Shown here piece by piece: positions 1 through 6,535 of a stretch of 7,292 nucleotides of DNA (the stretch's first letter is position 1; every line of letters starts with the position of its first letter). The stretch is from assembly GCA_030622805.1 (NCBI GenBank), contig JAUXFR010000068.1, forward strand, positions 1 to 7,292. Reading direction: 5' to 3'. Source of the DNA: Anaerolineae bacterium (GTDB lineage: Bacteria > Chloroflexota > Anaerolineae > Anaerolineales > UBA4823). Below the pieces are notes generated by a model, which worked only from the letters and a program-made list of their open reading frames with translations, searched no databases and was not told the DNA's origin. The translations under genes were made by a program, and so were the position numbers.

Positions 1-1224
1 GAGCCAATACCCGACACAGCATATCTCACCCCGGGTCAATTGCTGGTCATCCCTCGCAGGTTGACGGAGACGACCACGCCTGAGCACACCATGCCTGACA
101 GCGAAGTGGTTTACTCTCCTTCTGCAGCCAATTTTGATGTGGATGCTTTTGTCACCGAGGCCGGGGGCAAGCTCAGCAGGTACAAGCAGTGGCTGAGAAG
201 TACCGGCACCGTGTCTGGGGCAGATGTAGTCAATCGGGTTGCGATTGAGAACTCAATCAATCCGCGCCTGCTGCTCTCCCTGCTCGAGTACCAGAGCGGT
301 TGGGTCTACGGGGATACTCAGGATGTTGAGTCCGACGATTATCCAATGGGCTACATCGATGTACGCGAGAAGGGGTTGTACAATCAGTTGGTCTGGGCGG
401 TCAACCAGCTTTCGATCGGCTACTACGCTTACAGGGAAGGACGCATGACCGAAATCCACTATCCAGACGGGGTTTCCATGCGTCTTGCGCCAGAGCTGAA
501 TGCCGGCAGCGCTGCCCTGCAGTATTATTTCGCACAGCATTATCAGGGGGAAAAATGGGAGCAGGCAGTAGATGCGGACAGCGGTTTCCCTGCCCTGCAT
601 ACGCGCATGTTCGGCGATACGTGGGCGCGCGCCGCGATGGTAGAGCCGCTTTTCCCACGCGGTCTGGCGCAGCCGTCTTTGATTCTCCCCTTTATGAGAG
701 GCTGGCCCTGGGCGCACACTGGAGGCGCGCACGGCGCGTGGGAACGGGATGGCGCTTTCGCAGCGCTGGATTTTGCACCGGGAAGCACTCAGGCGGGCTG
801 CTTCCCATCACCAGCCTGGGTGACCGCCTCCGCCTCCGGACTGGTGGTTCGCTCGGGTAATGGTATCGTGGCGGTGGATCTGGACGGTGATGGCTATGAA
901 CAAACCGGCTGGGTGCTGGTTTACCTGCACATCGAAAAGAAGGATCGCATACCTGTAGATACCTGGGTGGACCAGGGACAGGAGATCGGACACCCATCCT
1001 GCGAAGGGGGTATCTCTACTGGCACGCACGTGCACATTGCCCGTAAGTTCAACGGGGAATGGATCCCGGCGGATGGCCCATTGCCGTTCAATTTGGGTGG
1101 CTGGGTGGCACATGCCGGGGACGCGGCTTACAAGGGCACGCTCACACGCGATGGGGAAATCGTGACCGCCTGTACGTGTGCTAACGCGGCTTCTTTCCTC
1201 ACCCGCGGAGATGATGACCCGTAA
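1..1224 (+). CDS. LysM / LasA-like M23 peptidase, copy 1 (5' end missing)
   Basis: Predicted envelope peptidase that would cut peptide bonds in peptidoglycan cross-links. The frame is open from base 1, and the first visible residues (PGQLLVIPRR) match the end of the LysM domain of the next gene (PGQLLLLPSR). The true start, signal peptide and first half of LysM therefore lie left of the window, and the TTG at 40 is not a credible start. Visible residues 1-17 are the LysM tail. Residues about 40-225 form a helical domain with NSINPRLLLSLLEYQSGW. Residues about 235-360 form the M23 domain with H244 and D257 (H-x12-D, LasA spacing), H310 in YLH and H343/H345 in THVH. A Cys pair (C267, C334) may form a disulfide, and a CxC (391/393) sits near the C-terminus. 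A DLDGDG loop precedes the YLH strand. It is followed 41 bp later by its closest paralogue. The family call is strong; the exact substrate is inferred. Confidence 0.88.
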   Translation, partial: EPIPDTAYLTPGQLLVIPRRLTETTTPEHTMPDSEVVYSPSAANFDVDAFVTEAGGKLSRYKQWLRSTGTVSGADVVNRVAIENSINPRLLLSLLEYQSGWVYGDTQDVESDDYPMGYIDVREKGLYNQLVWAVNQLSIGYYAYREGRMTEIHYPDGVSMRLAPELNAGSAALQYYFAQHYQGEKWEQAVDADSGFPALHTRMFGDTWARAAMVEPLFPRGLAQPSLILPFMRGWPWAHTGGAHGAWERDGAFAALDFAPGSTQAGCFPSPAWVTASASGLVVRSGNGIVAVDLDGDGYEQTGWVLVYLHIEKKDRIPVDTWVDQGQEIGHPSCEGGISTGTHVHIARKFNGEWIPADGPLPFNLGGWVAHAGDAAYKGTLTRDGEIVTACTCANAASFLTRGDDDP

Positions 1225-1265
1225 TCACTCCCCAATGATGTTTGGGCGAAATTACCAGTGGTAGT

Positions 1266-2966
1266 ATGTTCAAGAAAAGTTTTAATAAACTCTTTCTGCT
1301 TCTTTCCCTGGCGGTATTAATTACCACAGCCTGTTCCCCGCGTTCTTTGGCGAATCAGGACACGGGTGCGGAGATATCAACTTCCGGTCCTGTGCGTGAT
1401 GCTGAGCTGGCAATGGGAAAAGATACCAATGATGGTCTTTCACAACCTGCTACCGAGGAATCGCAGTCAGAACAGCCTGTTAAGACAACCGAGACGCCTG
1501 CCGCAACAGCTTCAGCTAGATCGACGCTATTCGGAGATGAGGCTGCTGGTCAACCGGGCGACGATAATATAGGGTCTGCTGTGGTTGACGAGATGCCCAT
1601 TCCCTATTACGCTCAGTCCGGGGACACACTGTCTATGGTTGCCAGTCGTTTTGAAGTGCGACCAGCGGAGATTTCCTCCCCTGATCCTATATCTGCTGAT
1701 GGTTTGCTTTCACCTGGTCAATTGCTGCTTCTGCCATCCAGGATCGAGCCATCTGCGCCCAGCCAATCATTGCTTCCTGACAGTGAGGTTGTCTACGGCC
1801 CTTCAGCGGTTGAGTTCGATGTGAATCATTATCTGGTGCAGGCGGGCGGCTACCTAAGCCAGCACCGGGAGTACCTGCGCAGCACAGGCTGGACCAGCGC
1901 CGGGGATATCGTCGAACGTGTAGCCCTGGAGAACTCGATCAACCCGAGACTGCTGCTCTCTTTGCTGGAGTACACATGCGGATGCGTGAGGGGTCCGTCT
2001 GATGCTGGTCTTGAGGAAGGGTACGCGCTGGGTGTGCAGGATTTCAGGAGAAAAGGGCTCTACGGACAGATGTGGTGGGCGGCGAGCCAGCTCTCGTTGG
2101 GTTATTACGGCTGGCGGGACGGTACACTGCGAGAGATTCAACTGCCGGATGGTATAATCTTCCGCCTCGCGCCGGACTCCAACGCTGGCAGCAGTGCTTT
2201 GAGGCACTATTTTGCGCAGTTGATGGCTGCCCAGATAACATCCAGACAGGTGGATGTGTTTGACGCTTCTGCCTGGGAGCTGGCGCTTGATGTCGAAGAC
2301 GGTTTACCTGCCCTGCATAAGGAGATGTTTGGCGATATGTGGACACGTGCTGCAGCTGCTGAACCGCTGCTGCCGGCGGGTTTACGGCAGCCGGAAATGA
2401 TCCTGCCTTTCGAGCCTGACCGTGTGTGGGTGTTCGCCAGCGGTCCTCATCCAGCCTGGCAGGGTGATGGTGCACTGGCAGCACTGGATTTCGCTCCTGC
2501 GACCCATGCAGCAGGATGTGTTGAAACGGATGCCTGGGTTGTGGCAGTAGCGGATGGTCCGGTGGTACGCTCTGCGCATGGAGCCGTGGTGCAGGACCTG
2601 GATCACGATGGCGATCAGCCTATCATCAGCGATATGCAGGAGCAGACCGGTTGGGCGGTGCTGTACATGCATGTCGCCGAAAAAGATCGCGCCGTGGTTG
2701 GCACGTACCTGCTTAAAGGTGATCCGCTTGGACATCCCTCCTGTGAAGGCGGCCCGGCGACGGGCACCCATTTACACATCGCCCGCAAGTATAATGGTGA
2801 GTGGATTCTAGCCGGGGGTCCGCTGCCTTTTGTAATGGATGGCTGGACAGTTCATCCTGGTGAGGCTGCATACGAAGGCACCCTGACGAACGGCGACCAG
2901 GTCATCATCGCGGATCCCTGGGGAAGCCGTAAATCGCAGCTCACACGACCTGCGGTTGATGATTAG
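1266..2966 (+). CDS. LysM / LasA-like M23 peptidase lipoprotein, copy 2
   Basis: Predicted surface lipoprotein peptidase of 566 residues. I chose ATG 1266 over the in-frame TTG 1242 because it places a short basic n-region (MFKKSFNK) directly before the hydrophobic core and a lipobox ending TTAC with C23 as lipidated cysteine. The ribosome binding site is weak. Order: signal peptide 1-23; Ser/Thr/Pro/Glu-rich linker about 24-110; LysM about 113-157 (AQSGDTLSMVASRF, ending PGQLLLLPS); helical domain about 180-375; M23 domain about 385-530. M23 residues are H395, D408 (H-x12-D), H469 in YMH, and H502/H504 in THLH. C418 and C493 may pair. Compared with copy 1 it has about 12 extra residues near 320-335, about 8 extra at 452-459 inside the DLDHDGD loop, and no C-terminal CxC. 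Instead the middle-domain motif reads EYTCGC where copy 1 reads EYQSGW. It may be co-transcribed with copy 1. Confidence 0.9.
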   Translation: MFKKSFNKLFLLLSLAVLITTACSPRSLANQDTGAEISTSGPVRDAELAMGKDTNDGLSQPATEESQSEQPVKTTETPAATASARSTLFGDEAAGQPGDDNIGSAVVDEMPIPYYAQSGDTLSMVASRFEVRPAEISSPDPISADGLLSPGQLLLLPSRIEPSAPSQSLLPDSEVVYGPSAVEFDVNHYLVQAGGYLSQHREYLRSTGWTSAGDIVERVALENSINPRLLLSLLEYTCGCVRGPSDAGLEEGYALGVQDFRRKGLYGQMWWAASQLSLGYYGWRDGTLREIQLPDGIIFRLAPDSNAGSSALRHYFAQLMAAQITSRQVDVFDASAWELALDVEDGLPALHKEMFGDMWTRAAAAEPLLPAGLRQPEMILPFEPDRVWVFASGPHPAWQGDGALAALDFAPATHAAGCVETDAWVVAVADGPVVRSAHGAVVQDLDHDGDQPIISDMQEQTGWAVLYMHVAEKDRAVVGTYLLKGDPLGHPSCEGGPATGTHLHIARKYNGEWILAGGPLPFVMDGWTVHPGEAAYEGTLTNGDQVIIADPWGSRKSQLTRPAVDD

Positions 2967-3002
2967 CATGCAGATGGACGCGTAGCCCGTCATCCCAATG
3001 CC

Positions 3003-3088
3003 GGTTGGATCGGATGGGTATGGCAGGTGTTGAAGTGTCACGTGTCAAGTTCCATGTACCAGGTTCAACGTTGGCTGGATCGGTAGGG
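3003..3088 (+). repeat. 16-bp direct repeats flanking the first heptamer block
   Basis: Bases 3003-3018 (GGTTGGATCGGATGGG) and 3073-3088 (GGCTGGATCGGTAGGG) match at 13 of 16 positions. They bracket the heptamer block in the gap between copies 2 and 3, so the repeat unit may be compound or inserted by duplication. Confidence 0.5.
3034..3075 (+). repeat. degenerate 7-bp tandem repeat, block 1
   Basis: Six consecutive heptamers keep phase, close to NGTKYCA: AGTGTCA, CGTGTCA, AGTTCCA, TGTACCA, GGTTCAA and a weaker CGTTGGC. They lie in the 184-bp gap between peptidase copies 2 and 3. The remainder of that gap holds the CATCCCAATGCCGG element (2991-3004), the flanking direct repeats and no convincing promoter. 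Confidence 0.75.
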
Positions 3089-3150
3089 ACGCCGATTGGA
3101 GCTGTGAGAGACGATTACATAGGATGTTTACAGACATAGGAAATTGTATT

Positions 3151-4737
3151 ATGAACATCCAGCGTAGATTCGCCAGCCTGCGGGTATCTGCGGGCATCCG
3201 CGTACCTGCAGGAGCGTGCGGGCATCGTCGCTCCATTGTGCTGATACTGATTATTTGCGCTTTAATACTGGCGGCCTGCCAGGGGAATGTGCCTGTTCTG
3301 GAACCCGGCGCGCAGGTGGCAGAAGCCGCGTGGCCTGAAAACGAGAACAGGCCGGGGGCAGAAAGCGCACAGTCTGACACGGATGAATTTGTTCCCACCC
3401 CATTTCCAACGCGACCGCTTTACGATCCTGGTGAACTGGTGGACTATGCCGCTCAGACTGGTGACACCCTGCCGTCTCTGGCAGCGCGCTTCAACACCAC
3501 GGTGGAAGAGATTCTGGAAGCGAATACGTTTATCCCACCATCAGCAACCACTATGCCCCCGGGGATGCCGATGAAGATACCGGTTTACTACCTGCCGCTG
3601 TGGGGTTCGCCCTACCAGATTCTACCCGACAGCCTGTTCGTCAACGGTCCAGCGCAGGTCGAGTTTGATATTGAGGAGTTCGTGGCTCAGCAGCCCGGCT
3701 GGTTGAAAACCTATAGGGCATACGCAGGAGGTGCCAATCGCAGTGGTGCGCAGATCGTGGATTACGTGGCGCTGCGCTACAGTGTCAGCCCGCAGCTCCT
3801 GCTGGCGCTGGTGGAGTTTCAAACAGGCGCGCTAACCGATCTAGAAATGCCGGAAGAACTGCAGGATTACCCGCTTGGTAATGAGACTTACGATCACAAA
3901 GGCCTTTACCTGCAGCTCAACTGGGCTGCCAACCTGCTCAACAATGGTTATTACGCGTACCGCGCTGGACGTTTGCTCTCCCTTGAGCGTCCGAGTGGTA
4001 GGATAGAGCGCTTCGACCCCTGGCAGAATGCTGCTACGGTCAGCCTGCACAACTACTTCAACCATGTATACGACCAGGATAACGAGTACGATAAAGCCAT
4101 CTCTGCTACGGGTTTTGCGGCAACCTATGTGACTCTTTTCGGTGATCCCTGGGAAGCGGACCAACCGCATATCCCGGGCAGCCTGACCCAGCCAGTCTTC
4201 ACTTTACCATTCGAGGGTGGGAGGACCTGGGCGTTTACTGGGGGGAGTCACAGCCCATGGGGCGTAGGGGAGCCACTGGCGGCGCTGGACTTCGCGCCTC
4301 CCGATATCCGGGCGGGAAGCTGCCAGCCATCAGCTCTGCCTACTACGGCCATGGCAGCGGGTGTGGTAGTGCGCTCAGAGAACGGCGTGGTGGTGCTTGA
4401 CCTGGACGGTGATGGCGATGAACGCACAGGTTGGAACATCTTCTACCTGCATGTGGCAAATCGTGGCCGGGTGGAGGTGGGTACAGAACTTCGGAGCGGA
4501 GAGGCGATCGGCTTCCCATCGTGTGAGGGCGGGAGAAGCACCGGTACGCATATCCACATCGCGCGCAAGTACAATGGGGAATGGATCCAAGCCGAGGGAC
4601 CGCTGGCTTTCAATCTGGAAGGCTGGGTGGCGTTTAACGGGGAGGAAGATTATATGGGTACATTAGTTAAGGGTGGGCAGGTTGTTCGTGCGTGCGTGTG
4701 CTCGGATGCAGAGAGCTTCATTACCGCAGCACCCTGA
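3151..4737 (+). CDS. LysM / LasA-like M23 peptidase lipoprotein, copy 3
   Basis: Third paralogue, 528 residues, the most divergent. ATG 3151 is preferred over in-frame ATG 3124 because AGGA at 3138-3141 is suitably spaced and the 3124 start has only AGG touching it. The signal peptide has an unusually long n-region (about 28 residues, rich in R, G, A and V), then a strong core and a classical lipobox LAAC with C43. LysM spans about 99-145 (AQTGDTLPSLAARFNTT). The helical domain spans about 165-350 with VSPQLLLALVEFQTG. The M23 domain spans about 355-500 with H367 and D380 (H-x12-D), H434 in YLH and H467/H469 in THIH. C391 and C458 may pair, and a CVC sits at 515-517. The DLDGDGDE loop matches copy 1. 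It ends in tandem stops TGA TAA. It probably tethers to the membrane and cuts peptidoglycan cross-bridges. It is separated from copy 2 by a repeat-filled gap, so it may have its own promoter. Confidence 0.9.
   Translation: MNIQRRFASLRVSAGIRVPAGACGHRRSIVLILIICALILAACQGNVPVLEPGAQVAEAAWPENENRPGAESAQSDTDEFVPTPFPTRPLYDPGELVDYAAQTGDTLPSLAARFNTTVEEILEANTFIPPSATTMPPGMPMKIPVYYLPLWGSPYQILPDSLFVNGPAQVEFDIEEFVAQQPGWLKTYRAYAGGANRSGAQIVDYVALRYSVSPQLLLALVEFQTGALTDLEMPEELQDYPLGNETYDHKGLYLQLNWAANLLNNGYYAYRAGRLLSLERPSGRIERFDPWQNAATVSLHNYFNHVYDQDNEYDKAISATGFAATYVTLFGDPWEADQPHIPGSLTQPVFTLPFEGGRTWAFTGGSHSPWGVGEPLAALDFAPPDIRAGSCQPSALPTTAMAAGVVVRSENGVVVLDLDGDGDERTGWNIFYLHVANRGRVEVGTELRSGEAIGFPSCEGGRSTGTHIHIARKYNGEWIQAEGPLAFNLEGWVAFNGEEDYMGTLVKGGQVVRACVCSDAESFITAAP
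3179..3226 (+). repeat. TGCGGGYATC repeats inside the copy 3 signal peptide
   Basis: TGCGGGTATC (3179-3188), TGCGGGCATC (3189-3198) and TGCGGGCATC (3217-3226) encode part of the long n-region ahead of the hydrophobic core. The other complete paralogue, copy 2, has no such stretch. Confidence 0.55.
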
Positions 4738-4748
4738 TAAGGTGGTTA

Positions 4749-4797
4749 AGTGACAGGTGTCATTTGTCATGTGCCAGGTTCTACATTGTTGGTAGGC
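4749..4797 (+). repeat. degenerate 7-bp tandem repeat, block 2
   Basis: Five clear heptamers (AGTGACA, GGTGTCA, TTTGTCA, TGTGCCA, GGTTCTA) are followed by two weaker ones ending GGTAGGC. The block starts 11 bases after the stop of peptidase copy 3 and lies upstream of the hydrolase. Confidence 0.75.
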
Positions 4798-4799
4798 CG

Positions 4800-4814
4800 G
4801 CATCCCTATGTCGG
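4800..4814 (+). repeat. 15-bp element GCATCCCTATGTCGG
   Basis: It matches 12 of 15 positions of the copy at 6471-6485 (GTATCCTTATGCCGG) and resembles 2990-3004. It directly follows heptamer block 2 and is partly self-complementary (GCAT and ATGT arms). It overlaps the -35 area of the putative hydrolase promoter. Confidence 0.55.
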
Positions 4815-4830
4815 GAGGTAGAAGGGGAAG

Positions 4831-4842
4831 TATAATTGAGCC
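4831..4842 (+). promoter_or_regulatory. -10 box for a possible leaderless hydrolase transcript
   Basis: A perfect TATAAT at 4831-4836 is followed by six bases and then the ATG at 4843, so transcription would begin at or next to the start codon. No good -35 is visible; the best at 18 bp spacing is TATGTC (4807-4812), inside the repeat element. The perfect hexamer could be chance. Confidence 0.45.
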
Positions 4843-5685
4843 ATGAGTTGTGACCCTGACGCAGTCATTAACGGGTTAGCGGTGTACACTGGTGGTGAAG
4901 GGGAACCACTGCTGCTGATGCCTTATCCGCACGGGTTTGTGGTTTCACCGATGATCGAAGGATCATTAGGCGTGATACTGCAGGAGCTTGGCTACCAGGT
5001 GATCAGCTTTGATCCGCCCGGTACGTTCAACAGTACACGCAGACCCCTGTTAACGATGGCGGAAATGCTGGCATGCACAGAAGAAACCCTGCAGCATTTT
5101 GGTATTCAGGGAGCAATCGATGTCATCGGTCACAGTATGGGTGGTTTGTGTGCACTCGGATTTGCGTTGGAGCACCCGGAACGAGTGAGGAGGCTCGCTC
5201 TATTCAGCAGTATCTCCGGTGGGTCGGCTATTTGGCGAAATGGCGGTCTGCCCTTATCTCTATCCTGGATGGACGTCGATTTCTGGCACTCCCTGATATG
5301 GGGATTGCGGCTCATGTATGGATGGGGTAGTCTGGCGCTGCACAATAAGATGCTGAATCTGCTTTATCGCCATTCTTATGCGAACAAGGACCTGGCACTG
5401 GAAGTTGAGATTGCAGAAGCAGACAAAAGCAGCCCCATTCCGGAGCGGGACAGGTTCCCGAGGGAGGGACTGCGTATCGATTACCGGGAGCGGCTGCCAC
5501 AGGTCGGTGTACAGACGTTGGTGTGCGTAGGGCGCTACGATCCGCAAACACCGGTCGCCTGCAGCGAGGAGATTGCCGCTGGTATTCCGAACGCAGGTCT
5601 GGTAATATTCGAAAATAGCAGTCACAATCTTTTTGAAGAAGAAAAGGATAAATTCATCGATGAGTGCAAAAAATTCTTCCAGTAA
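4843..5685 (+). CDS. alpha/beta hydrolase fold protein
   Basis: Predicted cytoplasmic serine hydrolase of 280 residues, a normal length for the family, with no signal peptide. The nucleophile elbow GHSMGG is at 96-101 (S98). The acid is probably D233 in GRYDPQTP and the base H261 in SSHNLF, so the triad is complete and correctly ordered. HG at 30-31, after the first core strand (PLLLMPY), is the likely oxyanion-hole segment. A Trp-rich stretch at about 130-162 fits a lid domain. The overall style resembles proline iminopeptidase or haloalkane/ester hydrolase-like members, but the substrate cannot be assigned. The ATG at 4843 lies six bases after a TATAAT, and the nearest purine-rich stretch (4821-4830) is too far for a normal Shine-Dalgarno, so leaderless translation is plausible. 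The last 26 bases overlap the next gene, suggesting coupled expression. Confidence 0.9.
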   Translation: MSCDPDAVINGLAVYTGGEGEPLLLMPYPHGFVVSPMIEGSLGVILQELGYQVISFDPPGTFNSTRRPLLTMAEMLACTEETLQHFGIQGAIDVIGHSMGGLCALGFALEHPERVRRLALFSSISGGSAIWRNGGLPLSLSWMDVDFWHSLIWGLRLMYGWGSLALHNKMLNLLYRHSYANKDLALEVEIAEADKSSPIPERDRFPREGLRIDYRERLPQVGVQTLVCVGRYDPQTPVACSEEIAAGIPNAGLVIFENSSHNLFEEEKDKFIDECKKFFQ

Positions 5686-6388
5686 CAAAAAAAAGCAGCA
5701 TCAGGTCTCGACCCGATTGATAAGCAAGTACCTGATCCGGGAGACATTGGGCATCGTACTCCTGGGAGCGGTTCTATTCGTCTCCGCTGGTACGATAAAT
5801 TGGCCCATGGGTTGGGCGCTGGTAGTGCTTACGGCACTGTGGGTGGCGGCTATGTCATGGATCCTGATCACCCGCAGTCCGGATTTGATCGCCGAGCGAT
5901 TGAGTCCGAAAGAAGGTACAAAGTCATGGGATGTTCAACTAATGGGCTATGTGGGTATCCTGGAGATCGCCAGGACTCTGGTCGCAGGTATGGATTACCG
6001 CTTCGGGTGGTCATCATTTAACGCGCCGGCGCTGCAGATCGCCGCCCTGGCTGTGGCAGCGTTGGGGATTGGGTTGGTGGTCTGGGCGATGTATACCAAT
6101 GCGTTTTTCTCGAATTTTATGCGCGTCCAGAAAGAGCGCGGACATCAGGTCACTACATCGGGACCATACCGTATCGTGCGTCACCCCGCCTACCTGGGGT
6201 CGGTGCTGTTCGAGCTGGCGGTACCGGTTATGCTCGGGTCGTGGCTGGCGCTGATCCCGGGCGTGCTGGCAGCGATCCTGTTTATCATCCGGGCATCTTG
6301 GGAAGACCGGACGCTGTATTCTGAATTAACGGGCTACAAGGCGTATGCCAAGCAAACCAGGTATATCATGCTGCCGTGGGTGTGGTAA
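5660..6388 (+). CDS. isoprenylcysteine carboxyl methyltransferase-like membrane protein
   Basis: Predicted integral-membrane methyltransferase-like protein of 242 residues. ATG 5660 is chosen over the in-frame TTG 5633; AGGA at 5645-5648 lies 11 bases upstream, and the gene overlaps the hydrolase end by 26 bp. Hydrophobic segments are seen at about 29-46, 51-70, 124-146 and 183-211. The family signature is in the C-terminal half: GHQVTTSGPYRIVRHPAYLG (161-180), then SWEDRTLYSELTGYKAYAKQ and a final RYIMLPWVW. This matches the SAM-binding core of the ICMT/PEMT superfamily, where RHPxYxG and a later E-[ED]-x-x-L are conserved; here the acidic pair is ED. SPDLIAERL near 73-81 is also typical of bacterial members. 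Bacteria lack prenylated CaaX proteins, so the real methyl acceptor is unknown. An A8 run at 5687-5694 early in the gene is a possible polymerase-slippage site. Confidence 0.88.
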   Translation: MSAKNSSSNKKKQHQVSTRLISKYLIRETLGIVLLGAVLFVSAGTINWPMGWALVVLTALWVAAMSWILITRSPDLIAERLSPKEGTKSWDVQLMGYVGILEIARTLVAGMDYRFGWSSFNAPALQIAALAVAALGIGLVVWAMYTNAFFSNFMRVQKERGHQVTTSGPYRIVRHPAYLGSVLFELAVPVMLGSWLALIPGVLAAILFIIRASWEDRTLYSELTGYKAYAKQTRYIMLPWVW

Positions 6389-6397
6389 ATTGGGGTA

Positions 6398-6468
6398 AGT
6401 GTCAGGTATCGAGTGCCAGGTTTTTAAGTGTCACGTTCTACGTTCCTGGTTCCACGTGACTGGTAGAT
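6398..6468 (+). repeat. degenerate 7-bp tandem repeat, block 3
   Basis: About ten heptamers, with one extra base near 6426 splitting them into 6398-6425 and 6427-6468. Clear units are AGTGTCA (twice), AGTGCCA, CGTTCTA, CGTTCCT, GGTTCCA and CGTGACT. The last unit, GGTAGAT, matches GGTAGGC at the end of block 2. It starts nine bases after the stop of the methyltransferase-like gene. Confidence 0.75.
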
Positions 6469-6470
6469 AA

Positions 6471-6485
6471 GTATCCTTATGCCGG
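6471..6485 (+). repeat. 15-bp element GTATCCTTATGCCGG
   Basis: Third occurrence of the element that accompanies each heptamer block. It sits just after block 3, as the 4800-4814 copy follows block 2. The G-rich tail after it (6485-6500) also resembles the tail after the second copy. Confidence 0.55.
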
Positions 6486-6505
6486 GGGGTGAGGGCAAGG
6501 TTGAT

Positions 6506-6528
6506 TTCCCGCGTAGTGCGCGAAGGAA
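6506..6528. other. small hairpin in the 6389-6744 gap
   Basis: TTCC-CGCG (6506-6513) can pair with CGCG-AA-GGAA (6519-6528) around a five-base loop, with a two-base bulge. No T-run follows, so it is not a standard terminator. Confidence 0.3.
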
Positions 6529-6535
6529 TTGACTC

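Noticed and set aside
40..42. TTG at 40 as the start of peptidase copy 1
   Set aside because: The frame is open to base 1 and the residues before it align with the LysM domain of copy 2, so this is internal.
253..732. Long minus-strand frame opposite copy 1
   Set aside because: It lies wholly within a recognised gene, has no family motif and reads as an antisense shadow of GC-rich coding DNA.
1242..1265. TTG 1242 as the start of copy 2
   Set aside because: It would add eight non-basic residues before a good lipoprotein signal peptide; ATG 1266 fits better.
2044..2484. Minus-strand frame opposite copy 2
   Set aside because: Low-complexity translation with no motif, fully covered by the peptidase gene.
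2613..2640. Tandem duplication as the source of the eight-residue insertion in copy 2
   Set aside because: Only ATCAGC is repeated (2614-2619 and 2625-2630), too short to explain the 24-base insertion.
3034..3075. CRISPR array
   Set aside because: The repeats are 7 bp, degenerate and lack spacers; no cas genes are present.
4738..4842. Rho-independent terminator after copy 3
   Set aside because: No GC-rich hairpin followed by a T-run was found in this gap.
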